The translations under genes and the position numbers were made by a program. Under the pieces are notes generated by a model. It saw nothing but the letters and a program-made list of their open reading frames with translations, was not told where the DNA came from and did no database searches. DNA of 62,827 nt, from NCBI GenBank assembly GCA_003169675.1, contig PNAT01000133.1:1-62827 (forward strand), in the 5' to 3' direction. Positions 37,756-48,663 of the stretch are shown here, one piece after another; the first letter of the stretch is position 1; each line of letters begins with the position of its first letter. The DNA comes from Acidimicrobiaceae bacterium (GTDB lineage: Bacteria; Actinomycetota; Acidimicrobiia; Acidimicrobiales; RAAP-2).

Positions 37756-38734
37756 CGACACCTCCTTGTCGGAAGCCGAAACGACCGGTAGCCAAGAGGT
37801 GGGACAACACTCCCTTCCCATGCCGCCGCCGGGCGGCCATCTCTCTCCGCTGGACGAGCACGGAATGACGGGCGACGCCAAGAGCCAGGCGCGCATTGTC
37901 CTGGGTCGCTTCTTCCATCAGCGGTTGGCCGTCATCGGCGTGTGCACATTCGCCACCCTGGGAGTCAGCGCCCTCTTGGTCGGAATCTTCTGGACCTACA
38001 GCTATACGGACATCACCAACAATCTGAACACGCCCCCCTCGTGGTCCGACCCGTTTGGGACCAACTCCATTGGGAGCGACATGTTCTCGCTCGTCATGCA
38101 CGGGACGATCAAGGACATTCAGATCGCCTTGCTCGTGGCGGCCATGGCCACCTTGGTGGGGTCCACGATCGGCGCCGTGGCCGGCTTCTATCGTGGTTGG
38201 GTCGACAGCCTGTTGATGAGACTGGTGGACCTGATTCTGGTGGTCCCGATTCTCGCCGTCCTCATCGTGCTGGCCCACATTGTCGCCAAGCAGGCCAACA
38301 ACTGGTTCTTCCTGGCCATCATCATCGGCGCCCTCTCGTGGACATATGTGGCACGCCTGGTGCGGGCCGACTTCTTGTCGCTCCGCGAGCGGGACTTCGT
38401 CGAGGCGTCACGGGCCTTGGGCGCCAGCAACACCCGGCTCATCGTGCGGCATATGCTGCCCAACGCGATCGGGCCAATTCTGGTCAATGCGACGATCACC
38501 GTCGCCCAGAGCATCGTGCTCGAATCCACCCTTTCCTTTCTCGGTCTCGGCATACAGGCACCGGACGTATCGTTGGGGCTCCTGGTCAGCCAGGGCCAGG
38601 ACTCGGCGACGACGGAATGGTGGCTCTTTGTGTTTCCCGTGGTGTTCCTCGTAATCCTGATCTTGTCGATCTTCCTCATGGGCGATGGCCTGCGGGAAGC
38701 CTTCGACCCCAAGAAGGTCAAGACGAGGGCCTGA
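37748..38734 (+). CDS. ABC transporter permease (DppC/OppC-like)
   Basis: [57 protein letters not shown]. Confidence 0.93.
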   Translation: MPDDTSLSEAETTGSQEVGQHSLPMPPPGGHLSPLDEHGMTGDAKSQARIVLGRFFHQRLAVIGVCTFATLGVSALLVGIFWTYSYTDITNNLNTPPSWSDPFGTNSIGSDMFSLVMHGTIKDIQIALLVAAMATLVGSTIGAVAGFYRGWVDSLLMRLVDLILVVPILAVLIVLAHIVAKQANNWFFLAIIIGALSWTYVARLVRADFLSLRERDFVEASRALGASNTRLIVRHMLPNAIGPILVNATITVAQSIVLESTLSFLGLGIQAPDVSLGLLVSQGQDSATTEWWLFVFPVVFLVILILSIFLMGDGLREAFDPKKVKTRA

Positions 38735-39787
38735 GTGACCTCCCCGTCGCTTGAGTTCGAAGATCTGGAAGTGGACTTCCCCACCAAAGACGGGATCGTG
38801 CGCGCCGTGCGGGGCGTGAGCTGCTCACTCGAATCGGGACAGGTCCTCGGCATTGTGGGCGAGTCGGGATCCGGCAAGTCCGTCACCGCTCTGGCCGCCA
38901 TGGGTCTCCTGCCCCGCAACGCGATCGTGCGGGGATCCGTCCGCTTCAAGGGTCGCGAGCTGCTTGGCCTAAAGGAAAAGGAGTATTCGGATGTGCGGGG
39001 CACCGGGATCGGGATGATCTTCCAGGATCCGATGACCTCACTCAATCCCGTGTACTCCATTGGATGGCAGATTGCCGAAGCGGTGCGGGCGCATCAGTCC
39101 GTGTCCAAGGAGGAAGCTCTGCTCGAAGCCGTCCGCCTCCTCAAGACCGTGGGCATCCCGAATCCGGAGGATCGGGTGACCGACTATCCCCACGAGTTCT
39201 CCGGCGGTATGCGGCAACGGGTCGTCATCGCCATCGCCATGGCGAACAATCCGGACGTCATCCTCGCTGACGAGCCCACCACCGCACTTGATGTGACGGT
39301 CCAGGCACAGGTGCTGGCCTCGCTCAAATTGGCGCTGACCGAGACGCACGCTGCACTGCTCCTCATTACACACGACCTCGGAGTGATTGCCGGATTGGCC
39401 GACCGCGTCCTTGTCATGTACGCCGGCCGCTCCGTCGAGATGGGTTCCGTCGATGACATCTTCTATCGCCCGGCGATGCCCTACACGCACGGCCTCCTGG
39501 GATCCCTGCCGAGACTCGACAGTGATGGGAGCGAGCGGTTGCGGCCCATCCCGGGCTCGCCGCCGGCAAACGCAGGTGAGCACCAGGGATGTCCTTTTGC
39601 CCCGCGTTGTCCGAGGCGAGCTGCCATCTGCGAGGAGCAAGAGCCGGAGCTCACCCTGGTCCCTGGACCCGAAGGCGCCGAACCTCACCGCGCGGCATGT
39701 CACTTCGCCGAAGAAGTCAGCCAGGCGGAGCCGGGCAAACTCTTTGCCATTTCCTCCGGTGATCCTGAAGCGGGGCCGGTCAGGTGA
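38735..39787 (+). CDS. ABC transporter ATP-binding protein (DppD/OppD-like)
   Basis: [61 protein letters not shown]. Confidence 0.95.
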   Translation: MTSPSLEFEDLEVDFPTKDGIVRAVRGVSCSLESGQVLGIVGESGSGKSVTALAAMGLLPRNAIVRGSVRFKGRELLGLKEKEYSDVRGTGIGMIFQDPMTSLNPVYSIGWQIAEAVRAHQSVSKEEALLEAVRLLKTVGIPNPEDRVTDYPHEFSGGMRQRVVIAIAMANNPDVILADEPTTALDVTVQAQVLASLKLALTETHAALLLITHDLGVIAGLADRVLVMYAGRSVEMGSVDDIFYRPAMPYTHGLLGSLPRLDSDGSERLRPIPGSPPANAGEHQGCPFAPRCPRRAAICEEQEPELTLVPGPEGAEPHRAACHFAEEVSQAEPGKLFAISSGDPEAGPVR

Positions 39788-40827
39788 CGATCCCCGGATC
39801 CGGACTCCCAGAGCGACGCCATGAGGTGTCGCGGCCTTCGGGCACTCCCCTGCTCGAGGTACGGGACCTGGTGAAGCACTTTCCCCTCCGGGGCGGGAAG
39901 TTCGTGCGACGACGTGTCGGGGATGTCCATGCCGTCTGTGGGGTCTCTCTCGATATCCACCCGGGCGAGACGCTCGGCCTGGTCGGTGAGTCTGGATGTG
40001 GGAAGTCCACCATGGGACGGACCATCCTGCAGTTGCTCCGTCCCACCTCAGGATCGGTCACTTTTGAGGGAAGGGACCTCACGAAGGTGGACGGCAAGGA
40101 GCTGAGGAGCATCCGACGAGAGATCCAAGTGGTCTTTCAGGATCCCTATGCGTCGCTCGATCCGCGCATTCCGGTGGGGCAGTCGATCGCCGAACCACTG
40201 CACATTCATGGCCTGTGGGACGCCTCGGGAAGTCGGAAGGTAGCCGACGTGCTGCACCTGGTCGGCTTGGAACCGTCGCACTTCAACCGCTATCCAAACG
40301 AATTCTCCGGAGGGCAGCGCCAACGAATAGGCATCGCGCGGGCGCTCATATTGGAACCGAAGCTCCTCGTCCTCGATGAGCCTGTCTCCGCCCTCGATGT
40401 GTCCATTCAGGCCGGAGTGGTGAACCTCCTCGAAGAGATCCAGATACTCAAGAAGGTGTCGTACCTGTTCATCGCCCACGATCTCTCCGTCGTCCGGCAC
40501 ATTTCAGACCGGGTGGCCGTCATGTACCTGGGCAAGATCGTCGAGATCGGAACTCGTGACGACATCTACAGTCGGCCTTCACATCCCTACACCCAGGCGC
40601 TCCTCTCGGCAGTTCCCATCCCCGATCCGCGCCGCGAGCGGGCCCGTCAGCACATTGTGCTCGAAGGTGACGTTCCCAGCCCGCACGACCCCCCCAGTGG
40701 ATGCCGGTTCCGGACCCGCTGCTGGAAGGCCCAGAACATCTGCGCGCAGGAGGAGCCGCAGCTCATGGACCGCGGCCAGGAACATCCTGTGGCCTGCCAT
40801 TTTGCCGAGCCGGCCCAGGTGGTGTGA
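39784..40827 (+). CDS. ABC transporter ATP-binding protein (DppF/OppF-like)
   Basis: [61 protein letters not shown]. Confidence 0.95.
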   Translation: MTIPGSGLPERRHEVSRPSGTPLLEVRDLVKHFPLRGGKFVRRRVGDVHAVCGVSLDIHPGETLGLVGESGCGKSTMGRTILQLLRPTSGSVTFEGRDLTKVDGKELRSIRREIQVVFQDPYASLDPRIPVGQSIAEPLHIHGLWDASGSRKVADVLHLVGLEPSHFNRYPNEFSGGQRQRIGIARALILEPKLLVLDEPVSALDVSIQAGVVNLLEEIQILKKVSYLFIAHDLSVVRHISDRVAVMYLGKIVEIGTRDDIYSRPSHPYTQALLSAVPIPDPRRERARQHIVLEGDVPSPHDPPSGCRFRTRCWKAQNICAQEEPQLMDRGQEHPVACHFAEPAQVV

Positions 40828-40834
40828 AAGGCCG

Positions 40835-41509
40835 TCAGTTCCAGGGAAGACCTTCGGTGAAGGACCAGCTCCGGCGATGGATGGCCGAGAGCCCATAACC
40901 TCGGAGCGCCCGCTGGTGGGCCGGTGAGGGGTAGCCCTTGTTGCGCTCGAACTCGTAGGCGGGGAAGTGAGGCGACTCGCCGCGCATGAGGCGGTCCCGT
41001 GTCACTTTGGCCAGCACCGAGGCGGCGGCGATAGAGGCGCACATGGCGTCACCACCCTTGACCGGGCGGACGGCGCCGATGGCCCACTCGGACCGGCGCA
41101 GCAGGTCGACCGGCCCGTCGACCAAGAGGGCGTCCGGCGGTCGCTGCAGGCCCGCCAGGGCGCGCTCCGCAGCCAGCCGGAGTGCAGCGGTCATGCCCCA
41201 CTCGTCACACTCCTGGTGGGAGGCGTGCCCCACGGCCCAGTCGTCGCACCAGGCACCGACCGACTCGAAGATCTGCTCGCGCCGCTGCTCGCTCAGCTGC
41301 TTGGAATCGCGCAGCCAGAGTGGCATCGACCGCTCATCGGCCTCGGGGCGCACGACGGCCACACCGACCGATACCGGACCGGCCCAGGCGCCGCGGCCCA
41401 CCTCGTCCAACCCGGCCACCCTGGAGTGGCCTTGGGCGTGGAAGGTGTGCTCGTGGGAGAGATCGGGCCCGGGCACCGGTGTCCTCGTCAGAGGGTCACC
41501 GACCCGCAC
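40835..41509 (-). CDS. rnhB: Ribonuclease HII
   Basis: VAGLDEVGRGAWAGPVSVGVAV, DSKQLSEQRREQIFE, ASVLAKVTRDRLM. Confidence 0.95.
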   Translation of the reverse strand: MRVGDPLTRTPVPGPDLSHEHTFHAQGHSRVAGLDEVGRGAWAGPVSVGVAVVRPEADERSMPLWLRDSKQLSEQRREQIFESVGAWCDDWAVGHASHQECDEWGMTAALRLAAERALAGLQRPPDALLVDGPVDLLRRSEWAIGAVRPVKGGDAMCASIAAASVLAKVTRDRLMRGESPHFPAYEFERNKGYPSPAHQRALRGYGLSAIHRRSWSFTEGLPWN

Positions 41510-41531
41510 CGGGCATCAATACGATGGTGGG

Positions 41532-41771
41532 GTGAGTACTGGCGGGGGGACGGCACCTGATCCGAACGCACGGTCCCCGCTCGCCCCGGGAATCCAGGTC
41601 GATGTGCGGAACCGGTATCAAGGGACGTGGGTCCGCGGCTTTGAGATCGTTGAGGCCACCAGCGAGGGATACCGCATACGCCGTCTTTCCGACGGCAGCA
41701 TCCTGGGCGAGCTGTTCTCCCGGGACGATGTCCGCCGCGAGCGGAAGCGCCAGGGGTTTTGGTGGCACTAA
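41532..41771 (+). CDS. Small conserved hypothetical protein
   Basis: GTG start (VSTGGGTAPDPN..GIQVDVRNRYQGTWVRGFEIVEATSEGYRIRRLSDGSILGELFSRDDVRRE); divergent from rnhB. Confidence 0.6.
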   Translation: MSTGGGTAPDPNARSPLAPGIQVDVRNRYQGTWVRGFEIVEATSEGYRIRRLSDGSILGELFSRDDVRRERKRQGFWWH

Positions 41772-41777
41772 GGGAGG

Positions 41778-42086
41778 TCAGACTCCTGGGGCCTGTCGCA
41801 CCGAATTGATGTACTCGTCGATTGGAATGGCCGAGAGCGTGAGGGTCTTGAGCGTTCCCCTCGCCCCGAGGACGAGAGCCACCCGAGCCATGATCTTCTC
41901 GTCTGGCGCATCAAGCACGGTGCAAAAGTCGAATTGGCCCAGGAGCGCCCACTGCGCCAGAACGCGGACGCCCATGGTTTCGACTTCGGCGTTGACGGCG
42001 AGGAGACGGTCCGGGTTCTCGGCCAGGGTGGCCGCTCCGTCGGGTCCCACGGTCGAGAGCATGAGGAAGGTGGGCATGGGTCTCAC
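41778..42086 (-). CDS. GYD-domain protein
   Basis: PTFLMLSTVGPDGAATL..RLLAVNAEVETMGVRVLAQWALLGQFDFCTVLDAPDEKIMARVAL GYD-like pattern. Confidence 0.8.
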   Translation of the reverse strand: MRPMPTFLMLSTVGPDGAATLAENPDRLLAVNAEVETMGVRVLAQWALLGQFDFCTVLDAPDEKIMARVALVLGARGTLKTLTLSAIPIDEYINSVRQAPGV

Positions 42087-42122
42087 GCTACCGCAGGCGC
42101 TTCGTCAGTGAGCGCTCTTTCC

Positions 42123-43649
42123 TTACTCCTGCAGGGCTCTGCGCACGACCTTGCCCATGGCATTGCGAGGTAATGCACCACGCACGTTGAATTCCCGGGG
42201 CCGCTTGAATGGCGCGAGTTCCTCTGCCGCCAGCGCCCTCAATGCAGCGACGTCGGGATCCCCGCCCGCACCGACCACGAAGGCCACCACAGATTCGCCC
42301 CACTCTGCCGACGGTACGCCGACAACCGCCACCTCGGCCACCGACGGATGACGGGCCAGTATCGCTTCCACCTCGGCCGGGTAGACGTTATGTCCCCCGC
42401 TGATGATCAACTCTGTCGTTCGTCCCCGTATGGATACATAGCCGTCTGCGTCCACTGACACCAGGTCCCCGGTGGCGAACCACCCGTCGGCGAACATGTC
42501 CCTGGTGGCATCGGGACGGTCCCAATAGCCTCGGCACACCGACGGTCCCCGCACCACCAACTCACCCACACCCTCCTGGTCCGTACCCTCAATGGCCGCC
42601 TCGACCCCGGGGAGGGGCACCCCGACCGATCCCGGTCGTCGCTCCCCGATCAGTGGATTGGACAATGTCAGCAGGGTTTCCGTCATCCCGTAACGCTCCA
42701 AGACGGGAACTCCGTCGTCGTTGAGCCGCTTCCACAGATCGGCGGCCAGGGGAGCCGATCCCGAGACGCAGAGGCGGAGGGCCGAGAGCTCGCCGGCTCT
42801 CCCCGTCTCGGCCAATCGGTGGTACATGGTCGGGACCCCGAAGAACATTGTGCTTCCGGGAACGGCGTCGAGCACCTGGTCTTCCAAGAACCGCGTGAAC
42901 ACCACGGCAGACGCTCCCGCAGTCAAGGTCCCGAAAAGGCCGGCGCAGAGGCCGTGTACGTGGAAGAGAGGGAGGGCGAGAATGAGGCGGTCCTCGGGCC
43001 CCCACTCCCAGGCCAGGCGCAGGGCATGGACACCGGCGAGAAGGGATCGGTGGGTGTGCACTGCCCCCTTGGCTTTTCCGGTGGTGCCAGACGTGTAGAC
43101 GATGAGTGCGTCGTCACCGGGTAGCGCCCGATCGAGCGTGGGACCGGCGTCCATGTGGTCGGCTTCTCCACGTCCATCGGCGCGCACCACGGTGACCTCA
43201 CCGTCGACCGAGCTAATCCACTCCTCCTGCTCGTCCCGTTCCACCATGGCGGCCGACGGCCGCGCATCACCGATGATGTAGGTCAACTCGCTCCTGGTGG
43301 ATGACGGACTGACCGGTACCACCACGGCGCCCAGGCGCATGGCACCCAGGAGTCCCCCAATTGTCCTTAGTGAGGCCCCACAGCTCCACAGCACCCGATC
43401 TCCTGGTGCCACGCCGTGCGCAGCCAAAGAGGCGGCTGCCTCAGCCGTCGCCCGAAGCATGAGCCCACCGTTGAGATGGGTCGTGGCGTCGGCGCCGTCA
43501 ATAAGTACGGGCCGATCGCGTTGCGACTCCCAATGGTCGCACCACGCGCTGAGGAGGGTCCGCCCCAATTCCTGGCCGGAGCCCGGGTGGGTGCTTTTGG
43601 GGTGCCCCGACCCCGCGGGAACCTCCACCCTCACCATCGGCCGCCCCAC
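42123..43649 (-). CDS. AMP-dependent acyl-CoA synthetase/ligase (malonyl-CoA synthetase-like)
   Basis: DALIVYTSGTTGKAKGAVHTHRSLLAG, GYWDRPDATRDMFADGWFATGDLVSVDADGYVSIRGRTTELIISGGHNVYPAEVE, PRNAMGKVVRR. Confidence 0.93.
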   Translation of the reverse strand: MGRPMVRVEVPAGSGHPKSTHPGSGQELGRTLLSAWCDHWESQRDRPVLIDGADATTHLNGGLMLRATAEAAASLAAHGVAPGDRVLWSCGASLRTIGGLLGAMRLGAVVVPVSPSSTRSELTYIIGDARPSAAMVERDEQEEWISSVDGEVTVVRADGRGEADHMDAGPTLDRALPGDDALIVYTSGTTGKAKGAVHTHRSLLAGVHALRLAWEWGPEDRLILALPLFHVHGLCAGLFGTLTAGASAVVFTRFLEDQVLDAVPGSTMFFGVPTMYHRLAETGRAGELSALRLCVSGSAPLAADLWKRLNDDGVPVLERYGMTETLLTLSNPLIGERRPGSVGVPLPGVEAAIEGTDQEGVGELVVRGPSVCRGYWDRPDATRDMFADGWFATGDLVSVDADGYVSIRGRTTELIISGGHNVYPAEVEAILARHPSVAEVAVVGVPSAEWGESVVAFVVGAGGDPDVAALRALAAEELAPFKRPREFNVRGALPRNAMGKVVRRALQE

Positions 43650-43666
43650 GTCATAGTCTGACGATC

Positions 43667-46336
43667 ATGCCCGCTCGCCGTATTGCCATTGTGCCTCATA
43701 CCCATTGGGACCGTGAATGGTACAAGTCCTACCAGGACTTCCGCCTGGGCCTAGTTGACCTGCTCGACAGCTTGGTCCCCATGCTGGAGTCAGACGCCAG
43801 TTACCCCCACTTCATGTTGGACGGGCAGATGGCGGCGGTGGACGACTACCTGGAAGTCCGACCCGAAGCCGAAACGCGCTTGCGTGCGCTGGCGGCGGCG
43901 GGCCGCATCAGCTTGGGTCCCTGGTACGTCCTGATGGACGAGTTCCTGTCCTCTGGCGAGACCATCATCCGAAATCTCCAGATGGGATTGGTGCGGGGGG
44001 CCGCCTTCGGGGGCACCATGGAGGTCGGTTATCTGCCTGACATGTTCGGCCACATCGCCCAGATGCCTCAGATCCTTCGTGAGGCCGGGTTCGCCCATGC
44101 CGTGGTCTGGCGCGGTGTGCCATCGGGCGTGACCAGGAACGCCTTCTTCTGGGAGAGCCCTGACGGTTCGGCCGTGCGGGCCGAGTACCTCCCTGTCGGG
44201 TACGGGAACGGGGCTGCCCTGCCTGACGACGCCAAGGCACTGGTGCGACGGACGGCCGACCACGTGAAGGAGGTGGAGGAATTCCTCCTTGACGGTCTGC
44301 TCTGCATGAATGGGTCGGACCACATGATGCCGCAGCCTGGGCTGGGACGGGTGGTGGCCGAGGCGAACGACCTTCAGGACGAATTCACCTTCGAAATTAC
44401 CTCGCTCGCCAGCTATCTGGCCACGGCACCCATAGAAGGGCTCGAGGTGGTACAGGGCGAGCTGCGCTCGGGGTGCCGCTCCAACATGTTGATGGGCGTC
44501 ACCTCGAACCGGGTCGACGTGAAGCGCATGGGGGCCCTGGCCGAACGAGAGCTGGAGCGGCGAGCCGAACCATTGGCCGCGCTCTTCGGGTACCCGGGAG
44601 GATATCCGACGCAACTCCTCCACCTGGCCTGGAAGGAGATGGTCCGCAATTCCGCCCACGACTCCATCTGCGCCTGCTCGGTGGACGATGTGGTCGACGC
44701 CGTCCTCCATCGCTATGCCGAAGCCAGGACGATTGCCAGCGGGGTGGCGGGCCGGGCGATCAAGTCGTTTGCCCGCTCGCTGGCCGAACCGGGCACCTTC
44801 GTCCTGAACCCGGTACGCCGTCCGCGCTCCGGTGTCGTTGAGTTGGTGGTCCCGGCCACCGGTCCGGCCTCGGCCAACGAGCAGGTCCTTTCCGAACGCC
44901 TCGGCCTGCCCGGGTCCATGGTCCTCAACGCCGACACGGTGCGTACCGTCCTCGGCATGCTGCAGGGCCCGAAGATCAGCGACGACGCCTGGGTGCACCA
45001 GATCACCATCGAAGAGAACGACGAGGGCATCGACATCACGTTGACCGTCGGTACCCAGGAGCGCCCCAATGTCCCCATAGCGGAGGCCAAGCAGGACATC
45101 TTCACCAAGCTCGGTGCTCGACCGGACGCCGTCGTGCGGGTGGCCATGGACCAACCTTCGACCAGGCGCATCGCCGCCCGTGTGTGCCAGGTGCCCGGCT
45201 ATGGGTGGCAGCGCTTTGAGGCGGCAGACCTGGAGCATCCCACCGAGACCACGAGCGGAGGACCCTCGGCGTCATTGTCCAACGGCCTGGTGAACGTGGA
45301 GATCGACCGCACGTTGGGGACCTTCGCCCTCAACGGGTTGGCCGGCTACGGCAGGCTGGTCGACGGTGGTGACTACGGGGACTCCTACAACTACTCCCCT
45401 CCGGTCCAAGACACCATCGTCGATACGCCGACGGCGGTCGAGGTGCTCGTCCTCGAATCGGGGCCCGTCCGTGCCCGGGCCAAGATCGCAGCCGACTACC
45501 TGTGGCCGGACCATGTGGACAGCACATCGCAGGCCCGTGTCGGGGAGCAGCGGGTTCAGGTGGTCACTGAAATAGAACTGCGGGCGGATGACCCGGTGGT
45601 GCGGGTAACGACCACCTTCGTGAATCCGAGCCGCGATCACCGATTGCGGGTCCATGTGCCGTTGCCCGAACCGGCACGGTACTCATTGGCCGAGAGCGCA
45701 TTCGCCACCGTCCAGCGAGGGCTGACCGCCGAAGGCCGATTCGATGAATTCGGCTTGCCCACGGCGCCGTCCTGCCGCTTCATCAGTGCTGGGCCGTTGA
45801 CCATCGTGCACGAGGGCGTGTGCGAGTACGAGCTGGTGGATATTCAGCCCGGACCCGAGGGAGATGCCGCTTCGGCCGTGGCGCTGACGGTCCTGCGGTC
45901 CACCGGCATGCTCTCGAGACTGGGAATGGCCTATCGGCCCTTCCCGGCCGGCCCACTCACACCAGTCGACGGACTGCAGATGACGGGACGGCCTATCACG
46001 TTGCGCTATGCCCTGTGTGTCGGGTGCGACGACCCGTATGCGATGGCCGACGACGTGCTCCTCCCGCTTGAGGTAGTGGCCACTCTGGGCGGCGGCACCC
46101 GACCGGATGCGGGCTCCGAATTGAGCGTCGATGGCGCTGAAGTGAGCGCCCTACACCGCCAGGACGGCGTGCTTGAGCTTCGGGTCTTCAACCCCGCGGG
46201 CCAGAGTTCGACCGTTTCGATCGCCGGACACTCAGGATGGCTCGTCGACCTCCGGGGCTATCCGGTACGGGCATTTGAAGGCTCGTTCGAACTACGTCCC
46301 TTCGGCATCGCCACGGCCCGACTCCGCTCCAACTGA
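43667..46336 (+). CDS. Glycoside hydrolase family 38 alpha-mannosidase
   Basis: IAIVPHTHWDREWYKSYQDFR, DGQMAAVDDYLEVRPE, GPWYVLMDEFLSSGETIIRNLQMG, NSAHDSICACSVDDV. Confidence 0.94.
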   Translation: MPARRIAIVPHTHWDREWYKSYQDFRLGLVDLLDSLVPMLESDASYPHFMLDGQMAAVDDYLEVRPEAETRLRALAAAGRISLGPWYVLMDEFLSSGETIIRNLQMGLVRGAAFGGTMEVGYLPDMFGHIAQMPQILREAGFAHAVVWRGVPSGVTRNAFFWESPDGSAVRAEYLPVGYGNGAALPDDAKALVRRTADHVKEVEEFLLDGLLCMNGSDHMMPQPGLGRVVAEANDLQDEFTFEITSLASYLATAPIEGLEVVQGELRSGCRSNMLMGVTSNRVDVKRMGALAERELERRAEPLAALFGYPGGYPTQLLHLAWKEMVRNSAHDSICACSVDDVVDAVLHRYAEARTIASGVAGRAIKSFARSLAEPGTFVLNPVRRPRSGVVELVVPATGPASANEQVLSERLGLPGSMVLNADTVRTVLGMLQGPKISDDAWVHQITIEENDEGIDITLTVGTQERPNVPIAEAKQDIFTKLGARPDAVVRVAMDQPSTRRIAARVCQVPGYGWQRFEAADLEHPTETTSGGPSASLSNGLVNVEIDRTLGTFALNGLAGYGRLVDGGDYGDSYNYSPPVQDTIVDTPTAVEVLVLESGPVRARAKIAADYLWPDHVDSTSQARVGEQRVQVVTEIELRADDPVVRVTTTFVNPSRDHRLRVHVPLPEPARYSLAESAFATVQRGLTAEGRFDEFGLPTAPSCRFISAGPLTIVHEGVCEYELVDIQPGPEGDAASAVALTVLRSTGMLSRLGMAYRPFPAGPLTPVDGLQMTGRPITLRYALCVGCDDPYAMADDVLLPLEVVATLGGGTRPDAGSELSVDGAEVSALHRQDGVLELRVFNPAGQSSTVSIAGHSGWLVDLRGYPVRAFEGSFELRPFGIATARLRSN

Positions 46337-47587
46337 CCCGGGGGCACGACTCCCGGACAGGAGTCGCTCACCCACTCCGCGCAATTCTTCCAGATCACGG
46401 AGCACTTCCGATAAGCGCTCCCAGCGCACATTGCGCCGGCGGTCGGCGGCCACGCCCGTGCCGTCAGCTTCGTGCCCCACCCGTCCGCACCACCACAGCT
46501 GCACCCGGCCCAAGTCCTTGAGGAGTCGTGGTCGCAAGGCCTGGCCGCTGAATTCGTCGGCGGCCACCTCCATGAGCGCGGTGTGGAACTCATCAGAAAC
46601 GAGCACCGTTCCAGGGTTGCCGATGTTGACGATGCGGTGGGCCAGGTTGACCGTCGCCCCGAAGTAGTCACCGTCGTGCAGCAAGACGGGACCGGAAGCC
46701 AGCCCCACCCGGACATCTGAGAGAAGGTCGTCGTCCGCATACGCATCAGCCAGGTCCAGTCCGATCCGAGCAGCATCGGTCACGCTTTCGACGACGAACA
46801 TGACCTCGTCGCCGATCATCTTGACCACCCGCCCACCGAGGCCGGTCACTATGTCGTGGGAGATCTCCTCGAAGCGTCGGACGACGGCGGCCAGCTCCTG
46901 GTCGCTGAGGTGCTGGCTCAGCATGGTGAAACCGACCATGTCGGCAAAACCAACGGCCAGGACGGGGCTTTCGCCCGGCCCCGCACCACGGCTCCGCAGC
47001 ATCATGCTGCGTTGGATCCCCGCCGCCACCTGCCGCCGCCAGACGAATTCCAGCAGGCGGGCCATGGCCGGAACGGTGACGTCCGCCACGCTGGCGAAGG
47101 CGGCCGCGGCCAAGACCGTGTCCATGTCCGTGCTGAACATGCCCCCGGGGACAAGCTCCGCTTCAGCAATACGCGACATGGAAGACCCGATGACCCGAGC
47201 CAACTGCAGCGCCGTGTCCCTGCTCGTGGTCCCGAGCGCTTGCATGCCCTGGAAGAGGCGGACCGCCTCAAGGTCGAGGTCAGTGAACGTTCGATCCCCA
47301 TCGTCCACATTGGGGAAGCCGAGTGCCCGCCAGAATTGCGCCAGCATCTCGGAATCGACGCCGGTGAGCTCAGCGACCTCGTGGCGGGTATACCGGCGGC
47401 GCGAAGGGACGAGCATCCGATCAACTACAAAGAGATCCAGTACGTCATCGGCAATGGCCTGGTCGATTTCTTCATTGGTGGCCCCGTTCATCACAAGGAC
47501 GTCGCGCACGCTGGCCAGTGCCGCCTCACGCTGAGACTGATCGATGGAGCCCGCAAGATTTCCGTTGTCCGCGCCAGGATCGCTCAC
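46292..47587 (-). CDS. Class III adenylate/guanylate cyclase with N-terminal regulatory domain
   Basis: VGFADMVGFTMLSQ and GDEVMFV metal-binding Asp motifs, ATVNLAHRIVN catalytic N/R; N-terminal domain resembles Rv1264-type cyclases. GTG start overlaps the gpsA stop. Confidence 0.9.
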   Translation of the reverse strand: MSDPGADNGNLAGSIDQSQREAALASVRDVLVMNGATNEEIDQAIADDVLDLFVVDRMLVPSRRRYTRHEVAELTGVDSEMLAQFWRALGFPNVDDGDRTFTDLDLEAVRLFQGMQALGTTSRDTALQLARVIGSSMSRIAEAELVPGGMFSTDMDTVLAAAAFASVADVTVPAMARLLEFVWRRQVAAGIQRSMMLRSRGAGPGESPVLAVGFADMVGFTMLSQHLSDQELAAVVRRFEEISHDIVTGLGGRVVKMIGDEVMFVVESVTDAARIGLDLADAYADDDLLSDVRVGLASGPVLLHDGDYFGATVNLAHRIVNIGNPGTVLVSDEFHTALMEVAADEFSGQALRPRLLKDLGRVQLWWCGRVGHEADGTGVAADRRRNVRWERLSEVLRDLEELRGVGERLLSGSRAPGSVGAESGRGDAEGT

Positions 47588-48606
47588 GTCGCCATTCCCC
47601 GGAGGAGCGCCTCGTCCCACTCAGGGCGTGAGGGTCGGTCCATGAGGGACATCAGGGCCTGACGAGGTGAGCAACGACCATCGACGATCGCCTCCACCTG
47701 CTCGGCGATGGGCATCTCCACTCCCTGGGCCCGGGCCAATCCGACCAGGGGTCCGGCGCTCTTGACCCCTTCGGCCACCATATGCATGCCATTCACGATC
47801 TCGTCGAGGGTCCGACCTTGTCCGAGCTCGAATCCGACGGTCCGATTCCGGCTCTTCGGGCTGGCACAGGTGGCCACCAGGTCGCCCACCCCGGCCAGAC
47901 CTCCAAAGGTGAGGACCTGACCACCCAGAGAGATGCCGAGGCGGCCCAGTTCGGCCAGGCCACGGGTGATCAGCACGGCACGGGTGTTCTCACCGAATCC
48001 CAGCCCGTCACAGATGCCGGCCGCGATGGCCATCACATTCTTCGACGCTCCGGCGATTTCGCAGCCGATGACATCGGTGCCCATGTAGACCCGGAACGTA
48101 CGTGTGTGGATCAGATTCTGCACTCTTCTCGCCAAGGCCTCGTCCGGCAGCGCCACCACACTGGCGGCCGGTTGCCCCTGGGCCACTTCCCGAGCCAGGT
48201 TCGGTCCGGACAGGACACCGGCCGGCACGTCGGGCAGGATCTCAGCAATCACTTGCGACATTCTGAGATTGGTCCCGATCTCAATCCCCTTGGCCAGACT
48301 GATGATCGCTTCAAATTCGGCCGCATAAGGCACCAGGGCACCCAATACAGATCGGAACCCGTGCGAGGGAACGGCCATGAAGACCACTCCGACACCATCG
48401 ACGGCCTCTTCCAATGACGAGGTGGCCAGAAGGCCGTCGGGAAGCTCTATGCCCGGCAGGTAGGTCTCGTTCTCTCGCTTGTCCCTGATGCTGGCCGCGA
48501 GCTCAGGCGACCTCACCCAGAGCGAGGAGGGGTTGGTCGCACCGACCAGGGCCGCCATCGCCGTACCCCATGAACCCCCACCGATAACTGCCACCCGATC
48601 GCTCAT
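47584..48606 (-). CDS. gpsA: NAD(P)-dependent glycerol-3-phosphate dehydrogenase
   Basis: VAVIGGGSWGTAMAALVG, SLAKGIEIGTNLRMSQVI, GCEIAGASKNVMAIAAGICDGLGFGENTRAVLITRGLAE, GLAGVGDLVATCASPKSRNRTVG. Confidence 0.97.
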   Translation of the reverse strand: MSDRVAVIGGGSWGTAMAALVGATNPSSLWVRSPELAASIRDKRENETYLPGIELPDGLLATSSLEEAVDGVGVVFMAVPSHGFRSVLGALVPYAAEFEAIISLAKGIEIGTNLRMSQVIAEILPDVPAGVLSGPNLAREVAQGQPAASVVALPDEALARRVQNLIHTRTFRVYMGTDVIGCEIAGASKNVMAIAAGICDGLGFGENTRAVLITRGLAELGRLGISLGGQVLTFGGLAGVGDLVATCASPKSRNRTVGFELGQGRTLDEIVNGMHMVAEGVKSAGPLVGLARAQGVEMPIAEQVEAIVDGRCSPRQALMSLMDRPSRPEWDEALLRGMAT

Positions 48607-48663
48607 CCCGAAAGCCTACGGCGACCGGGAAGGCCGGCGGCCGGCGCCCGTACACTGTCCCCG

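Noticed and set aside
43790-45238. 482-aa ORF on - strand
   Set aside because: Shadow of the GH38 mannosidase; composition rich in H/R/G typical of antisense translation.
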